A stretch of 22,006 nucleotides of DNA from an uncultured Pelagibacteraceae bacterium (GTDB lineage: Bacteria > Pseudomonadota > Alphaproteobacteria > Pelagibacterales > Pelagibacteraceae), in NCBI GenBank assembly GCA_902548045.1, contig CACCPR010000007.1, positions 1 through 22,006 on the forward strand. Direction: 5' to 3'. Below the pieces are notes generated by a model. The model made no database searches, was not told the DNA's origin, and saw only the letters and a list, made by a program, of their open reading frames with translations. Numbering within the stretch: position 1 is the stretch's first letter; each line of letters starts with the position of its first letter. Made by a program: the position numbers and the translations under genes. Positions 18,021 through 22,006 of the stretch are shown in pieces.

Positions 18021-19030
18021 AAAGATCTATTAAGACTAAAGCTAGTTAAATTTTGTAAAATTCTTTTTTCCTCATTATCAGGAAAAATACCTAAAGAGTC
18101 ATAAGAAACATTGACAAAATATTCTGCTCTTTTTAAACTTGCCTCAATTGATTTATATTTATTTATCAAAGCTAAAGTTTCACTAAAATCATCTTCATTT
18201 CTTTTATCTTTTTTTAAAATTTCAGATAAAAAATTTCTTTCTTCAGCATTGCCTTTTTGAAATACAATGATTAATGGAAGAGTGACTTTTCCTTCAAAAA
18301 AATCTTTACCAATTTCTTTTCCAAAAAATTTATCTTTTCCAAAATAATCTAAAGCATCGTCTGCTATCTGAAATGCAAGACCAAGATTTTTTCCATAAGA
18401 CTCTAAAGCTTTTTTCTCTTTGGCATTAACTTTTGCAAGACATGCCCCCGTTTTTGTTGCAGCTGAAAAAAGTGAAGCCGTTTTTAAATTAATAATATCA
18501 ATATATGTATCCTCTAGGAGATCGGCTTCTCCTTTATGTTGAAGTTGTAAGACTTCACCTTGTGCAATTTTAGCTGAAGTAGATGATAGTAACTTTAGAA
18601 TTTCTAAATCTCCATCTTCAACCATAATCTCGAAACATCTGCTTAAAAGATAGTCTCCTACTAAAATAGAAGATTGATTTCCCCAAATAGAATTAGTGGT
18701 TTTAACACCTCTTCGCAAAGAACTTTCATCAATTACATCATCATGTAATAATGTAGCTGAATGAATAAGCTCGACACACGCAGCTAAATTAATATCTCGA
18801 TCTCCAAGTTCATAACCAGATAATTTAGAGGATCCTAAAGTCAGAAGTGCTCTTAGTCTTTTACCTCCAGACCTAAGATGGTGTTCAGACATTTTTTCAA
18901 TCAGGTTCACATCGCTTTTAAGTTTTAGTCGTACTAAATTTTCAACCTTTTCTAGTTTAGTTCCCACAAGGTTTTTAAGCTCTAAGTAGGCGGAATTTGC
19001 AGATTTTTTTAGTGGTATAACTGAACCCAT
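18017..19030 (-). CDS. ispB: Long-chain polyprenyl diphosphate synthase
   Basis: This trans-isoprenyl diphosphate synthase of 337 residues probably makes the C40-C50 side chain of ubiquinone. It has GGKRLRALLTL, the first DDVID (97-101) with Ala92 five residues before it (a small residue that leaves room for a long chain), RRG downstream, and the second DDALD (224-228) followed by GKEIGKDF. The ATG at 19030 is preferred; a TTG at 19033 just before it adds one residue. It differs from IspA here by a canonical DDxxD instead of DDxxxxD. Exact product length (octa-, nona- or decaprenyl) cannot be told from sequence. Confidence 0.93.
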   Translation of the reverse strand: MGSVIPLKKSANSAYLELKNLVGTKLEKVENLVRLKLKSDVNLIEKMSEHHLRSGGKRLRALLTLGSSKLSGYELGDRDINLAACVELIHSATLLHDDVIDESSLRRGVKTTNSIWGNQSSILVGDYLLSRCFEIMVEDGDLEILKLLSSTSAKIAQGEVLQLQHKGEADLLEDTYIDIINLKTASLFSAATKTGACLAKVNAKEKKALESYGKNLGLAFQIADDALDYFGKDKFFGKEIGKDFFEGKVTLPLIIVFQKGNAEERNFLSEILKKDKRNEDDFSETLALINKYKSIEASLKRAEYFVNVSYDSLGIFPDNEEKRILQNLTSFSLNRSF

Positions 19031-19177
19031 CAATTCAATTATAGTTGATTTTCTTAATAATAAATTTTTAATTCAAACCGTGGTGACGCACCCATAATTC
19101 AACTAGAAGTAGCGTAATAAAATAATTAAAATTTAAATTATTACTGTTATAAGAATAATTACAACGATCAAAAAAAT
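19031..19177. other. Intergenic region upstream of S49 peptidase
   Basis: This is the longest non-coding stretch near the right end. It is nearly all A/T except for a block around 19075-19096 (AAACCGTGGTGACGCACCCAT). On the minus strand that block opens a 13-codon frame, MGASPRFELKIYY (19054-19095), reading toward the polyprenyl synthase. It could be a leader peptide, a gene remnant or a regulatory hairpin (GGTG-ACG-CACC). It does not fold as a tRNA by eye. No terminator is seen. Confidence 0.4.
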
Positions 19178-19990
19178 ATGTTTTCTATTTTCAAAAAAAA
19201 AAAGGTTGTACCTCATGTGAGATTAACCGGCATTATTGGCTCTGCTGGTCGTTTTAAACAAGGTATGGAATTAGCCAATCAAAGGGACATCCTAAAAAAA
19301 GCTTTTTCAGTAAAAAAGATTTCTCACGTGGCTATTTCAATAAATTCTCCAGGGGGATCGCCCGTTCAATCACATTTAATTTATAGTTATATAAGGGAAC
19401 TTGCTGATAAAAAAAAAATAAAAGTTTTAATTTTTGCTGAAGATGTTGCTGCTTCCGGAGGATATTTCATTGCATGTGCAGGAGACGAAATATTTGCTAA
19501 TTCAAGTTCAATAATCGGTTCCATTGGTGTTATATCGGCTTCATTTGGTTTTAAAGATTTAATTCAAAAGATTGGAGTTCAGAGAAGAGTGTATACCGCA
19601 GGAAAAAATAAAAGTACCCTAGATCCTTTTGTAGAAGAAAAAGAAGAAGATGTAAAAAGATTGAAAAATATTCAATTAGAATTACATGCTGATTTTATTA
19701 AAGTTGTTGAGACCAGTCGAGGATCAAAATTAAAAGATCCAGAAAAAAATAATATTTTTACAGGAGAATTTTGGACAGGCAAATCAGCTTTAAGACTGGG
19801 CTTAATTGACGGTATTGGGAATGCAGATCAAGTTCTAAAAGAAAAATTTGGAGATAAAGTTGTAATTAAAAACTTTGAAAAACGAAAAGGTTTTTTAGCA
19901 AAAAAACTTTCTTCATCAATCTCTGATCCTTTTGAAAAAATAATAAATAATTTAGAAGAAAAATCGATGTGGCAAAGATTTGGTTTATAG
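19178..19990 (+). CDS. S49-family serine peptidase (SohB/SppA-like)
   Basis: This 270-residue ClpP/crotonase-fold peptidase belongs to the signal-peptide-peptidase A family. It has NSPGGSP (56-62), DVAASGGY (89-96, nucleophile candidate Ser93) and GSIGVI (114-119). A lysine-containing segment GKNKSTLDPF (142-151) probably supplies the catalytic Lys. It is the short single-domain form and lacks an obvious N-terminal membrane anchor: the start MFSIFKKKK is basic, followed by a beta strand. It may therefore act on the cytoplasmic side. It directly abuts glyQ (TAG then ATG), an arrangement seen in other alphaproteobacteria. The natural substrate is unknown. Confidence 0.9.
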   Translation: MFSIFKKKKVVPHVRLTGIIGSAGRFKQGMELANQRDILKKAFSVKKISHVAISINSPGGSPVQSHLIYSYIRELADKKKIKVLIFAEDVAASGGYFIACAGDEIFANSSSIIGSIGVISASFGFKDLIQKIGVQRRVYTAGKNKSTLDPFVEEKEEDVKRLKNIQLELHADFIKVVETSRGSKLKDPEKNNIFTGEFWTGKSALRLGLIDGIGNADQVLKEKFGDKVVIKNFEKRKGFLAKKLSSSISDPFEKIINNLEEKSMWQRFGL

Positions 19991-20863
19991 ATGCCAACTA
20001 AAAAAAAATTAAAATCTTTATCTTTTCAAGAGATCATAATAAATTTGCAAAAATTTTGGGGGAAATATGGATGCGTAATTTTGCAGCCTTACGATTTAGA
20101 AGTAGGAGCAGGAACTTTTCACCCCGCTACAACTTTAAGGTCTTTAGGCCCAAAACCTTGGAAAGCAGCTTATGTTCAACCTTCAAGAAGACCAACAGAT
20201 GGAAGGTACGGAAAAAATCCTAATCGATTACAACATTATTATCAGTTTCAAGTTATAATTAAACCTTCGCCTGATAATATTAAGCAAACTTATTTAAAAA
20301 GTTTATCTGCAATTGGTATTGACGTTAAAAGTCATGATATACGTTTTGTCGAAGATGACTGGGAAAGCCCAACACTTGGTGCCGCAGGATTAGGCTGGGA
20401 AGTTTGGTGTGATGGTATGGAGATAACACAATTTACTTATTTTCAACAGATGACAGGATTAGAATGCAATCCTATTCCTGTTGAAATGACCTATGGTTTG
20501 GAAAGATTGTGTATGTTTGTTCAAGGAAAAAAAAATGTATTTGATCTTGATTGGAATAATGAAGGAGTAAAATATAGAGATGTATTTTTCCAAGCAGAAA
20601 AAGAATTTTCTGCATATAATTTTGAATTTGCCAATACCGAAACTTTATTGAAAAATTTCGAATCAACAGAAATTGAATGCAAATCTTTAATAGATAACAA
20701 ACTTTCTTTACCTGCATATGATCAATGCTTAAAAGCAAGTCATATATTTAATTTACTTGATGCTAGAGGAGTAATTGGTGTAGCAGAAAGAACTGGATAC
20801 ATTAATAGAATAAGAGAACTCGCAAAAGGATGTGGAGCACTTTGGTTAAGTACACAAATTTAA
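19991..20863 (+). CDS. glyQ: Glycyl-tRNA synthetase alpha subunit
   Basis: This is the catalytic subunit of the bacterial tetrameric GlyRS, which activates glycine for tRNA-Gly. The 290 residues match family length. It starts with [13 protein letters not shown] and shows [21 protein letters not shown] and [14 protein letters not shown] (61-74), plus [19 protein letters not shown] and the GLERL motif-3-like segment. The start codon follows the peptidase stop with no gap, and glyS begins 6 bp later. Confidence 0.97.
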   Translation: MPTKKKLKSLSFQEIIINLQKFWGKYGCVILQPYDLEVGAGTFHPATTLRSLGPKPWKAAYVQPSRRPTDGRYGKNPNRLQHYYQFQVIIKPSPDNIKQTYLKSLSAIGIDVKSHDIRFVEDDWESPTLGAAGLGWEVWCDGMEITQFTYFQQMTGLECNPIPVEMTYGLERLCMFVQGKKNVFDLDWNNEGVKYRDVFFQAEKEFSAYNFEFANTETLLKNFESTEIECKSLIDNKLSLPAYDQCLKASHIFNLLDARGVIGVAERTGYINRIRELAKGCGALWLSTQI

Positions 20864-20869
20864 TAAATT

Positions 20870-22006
20870 ATGTCTGAATTTTTGCTTGAACTTTATAGCG
20901 AAGAAATACCTCCTCAACTTCAAATTAATGCAAGAACGCAACTTAAACGGCAACTTGAAAACTCTTTTAAAGAAGAAGGAATTCAGTATAAGAATTGTTT
21001 GGAATATTCAAGCCCGACCAGATTAAGTATTTACATAAAAGGCATCCCTGAAAAGATCAAAATTAAATCAAAAGAAATTAAAGGACCTAAGGTAGGAGTT
21101 CCAGAAAGCATTCTTCAAGGTTTTACTAAGTCTCGTAATGTTTCCGAAAAAGAACTATTTAAAAAAGAGACAGAAAAGGGCGAATTTTTCTTTATAAAAA
21201 CTGCAGAGAAAAATATATTAGTAGAGAATTTGTTGACCAGTATTTTACCAAAAGCCATATCTTCGATTAGTTGGAAAAAATCTATGAAATGGTCATCAAA
21301 CAATCTGATGTGGGGCAGACCACTTAGATCAATATTTTCTATATTTAATGGTAAAAAATTAACTTTTAAGTATCAGCATTTAGAGTCAACAGACAATATT
21401 ATTATTGAGCAAGATTTAATTAAAAAATCCAAAAAAATTAAAAATTTTAAAGAATATTTTTCACTTCTTCAAAGTAATAAAATTGTCATAGATCAAAACG
21501 AGAGACAAAAAATAATATTAAAAAAATTTAATTCAGTTTCAAAATCAAAAAACTTTAAAGAACAATATAACCATCGTCTTTTAGAGGAAGTTGTGAATAT
21601 TGTAGAAGATCCTAATGTATTATTAGTTTATTTTGATAAGGGGTATTTAAAAATTCCTGAAGAAATAATTATTTCTACACTTGAAAAGCACCAAAGATAC
21701 TTTCCTATATTTGATAACCAAGACAGACTAACAAATTATTTTTTTGTTGTTGCTAACAAGAAAGATGAGAAAAAACTTATTTCAGAAGGAAATAAAAGAG
21801 TTGTAGATGCACGACTTTCAGATGCTAAATTTTTTTGGGAAAAAGATAGATCTAAAAACCTCATAAAACAAATAGCTAATCTTAAAAAAATTACCTTTTA
21901 CGAAAAAATAGGTACCATTTTTGACAAAACTCAAAGAATAAGAAACTTAGCTGGCTTACTTTCTGATGAATTAAATATAAATAAAGAAAAAGTTCAGGTG
22001 GCTGCA
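20870..22006 (+). CDS. glyS: Glycyl-tRNA synthetase beta subunit, 3'-truncated
   Basis: This is the tRNA-recognition subunit of GlyRS. The ATG at 20870 opens a frame that stays open for 379 codons to the window edge. It begins MSEFLLELYSEEIPP and includes EYSSPTRLSIYIKGIP and EEVVNIVEDPNVLLVYFD. It ends ...INKEKVQVAA, just short of the conserved region that normally follows (about 690 residues in the full family). The gene was cut by the contig end, not by a stop codon. Confidence 0.95.
   Translation, partial: MSEFLLELYSEEIPPQLQINARTQLKRQLENSFKEEGIQYKNCLEYSSPTRLSIYIKGIPEKIKIKSKEIKGPKVGVPESILQGFTKSRNVSEKELFKKETEKGEFFFIKTAEKNILVENLLTSILPKAISSISWKKSMKWSSNNLMWGRPLRSIFSIFNGKKLTFKYQHLESTDNIIIEQDLIKKSKKIKNFKEYFSLLQSNKIVIDQNERQKIILKKFNSVSKSKNFKEQYNHRLLEEVVNIVEDPNVLLVYFDKGYLKIPEEIIISTLEKHQRYFPIFDNQDRLTNYFFVVANKKDEKKLISEGNKRVVDARLSDAKFFWEKDRSKNLIKQIANLKKITFYEKIGTIFDKTQRIRNLAGLLSDELNINKEKVQVAA

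Larger units (their letters stand above)
15355..22006 (-). repeat. Right arm of 6.65-kb inverted repeat
   Basis: This is the inverted partner of 1-6652. Its inner boundary lies inside dxs, at codon 334. The dxs frame crosses the boundary without disruption and yields a normal 639-residue enzyme, so this arm and the adjoining spacer look like native chromosome. The arm contains only housekeeping genes. There is no transposase, integrase or replication gene that would explain a mobile or telomeric inverted repeat. Confidence 0.97.

Noticed and set aside
19031..19177. A tRNA gene around the GC-richer block
   Set aside because: I could not form acceptor, anticodon and T arms on either strand; only a 4-bp stem is seen.
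1..22006. Terminal inverted repeats of a linear replicon, phage or hairpin telomere
   Set aside because: The arms hold only chromosomal housekeeping genes, one of them (glyS) cut mid-gene at the edge. There are no replication, terminal-protein or phage genes, and the inner left boundary breaks two genes.
1..22006. Composite transposon or IS-mediated inversion
   Set aside because: No transposase, integrase or short flanking target duplication is visible at either inner boundary.

Overview
The window looks like one contig from a streamlined, very AT-rich alphaproteobacterium. A Pelagibacterales (SAR11)-like cell is my best guess. The basis is the low GC, Lys/Ile/Asn-rich proteins, overlapping or abutting genes, the standard code with TGA used as stop (xseB, the ABC-2 permease), and the alphaproteobacterial gene neighbourhoods xseB-ispA-dxs and S49 peptidase-glyQ-glyS. 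This is inference from style and gene order, not from a marker phylogeny.

The dominant structural fact is a very large inverted repeat. Position x on one strand corresponds to position 22007-x on the other for bases 1-6652 and 15355-22006. The arms are 6652 bp and the unique spacer is 8702 bp. The arms run exactly to both ends of the window. Both carry the same housekeeping genes: glyS (cut at the same codon), glyQ, S49 peptidase, polyprenyl diphosphate synthase, pdxH, aroC and the 3' part of dxs. The right arm joins the spacer inside an intact, full-length dxs, so that arrangement looks native. The left arm joins inside rluD and produces an in-frame RluD::DXS chimera that truncates both genes. 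The simplest reading is a fold-back chimera (amplification or assembly artefact). The left arm should be treated as a duplicate until reads prove otherwise.

Layout, left to right: (1) 1-6652, inverted copy of the right arm. (2) 6653-7334, N-terminal 228 codons of rluD (minus strand). (3) 7360-7436, tRNA-Arg(UCG). (4) 7455-8303, a 2OG-Fe(II) oxygenase just downstream of the tRNA. (5) 13237 down to 8306, a six-gene minus-strand run with 0-6 bp gaps or overlaps: Sua5/TsaC, ABC ATPase, ABC-2 permease, a second 2OG oxygenase-like protein, an FkbM methyltransferase and a GT17-type glycosyltransferase. (6) 13259-16274, xseB-ispA-dxs, translationally coupled. (7) aroC (minus), pdxH (plus), polyprenyl synthase (minus), S49 peptidase-glyQ-glyS (plus).

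The isoprenoid genes form a logical set. DXS makes deoxyxylulose phosphate, IspA extends to C15, and the long-chain synthase makes the quinone side chain. The accessory part is the block of two unrelated-looking 2OG oxygenases, FkbM and GT17 enzymes plus an ABC-2 exporter beside a tRNA. It could be a glycan or small-molecule decoration and export set, but its substrate cannot be read from the sequence.

No stretch above 300 bases lacks a gene. The longest gap is about 147 bp, upstream of the S49 peptidase. I see no CRISPR array, transposase, integrase, rRNA or convincing intrinsic terminator. If the left arm is an artefact, I found no convincing undescribed system beyond the accessory cluster.
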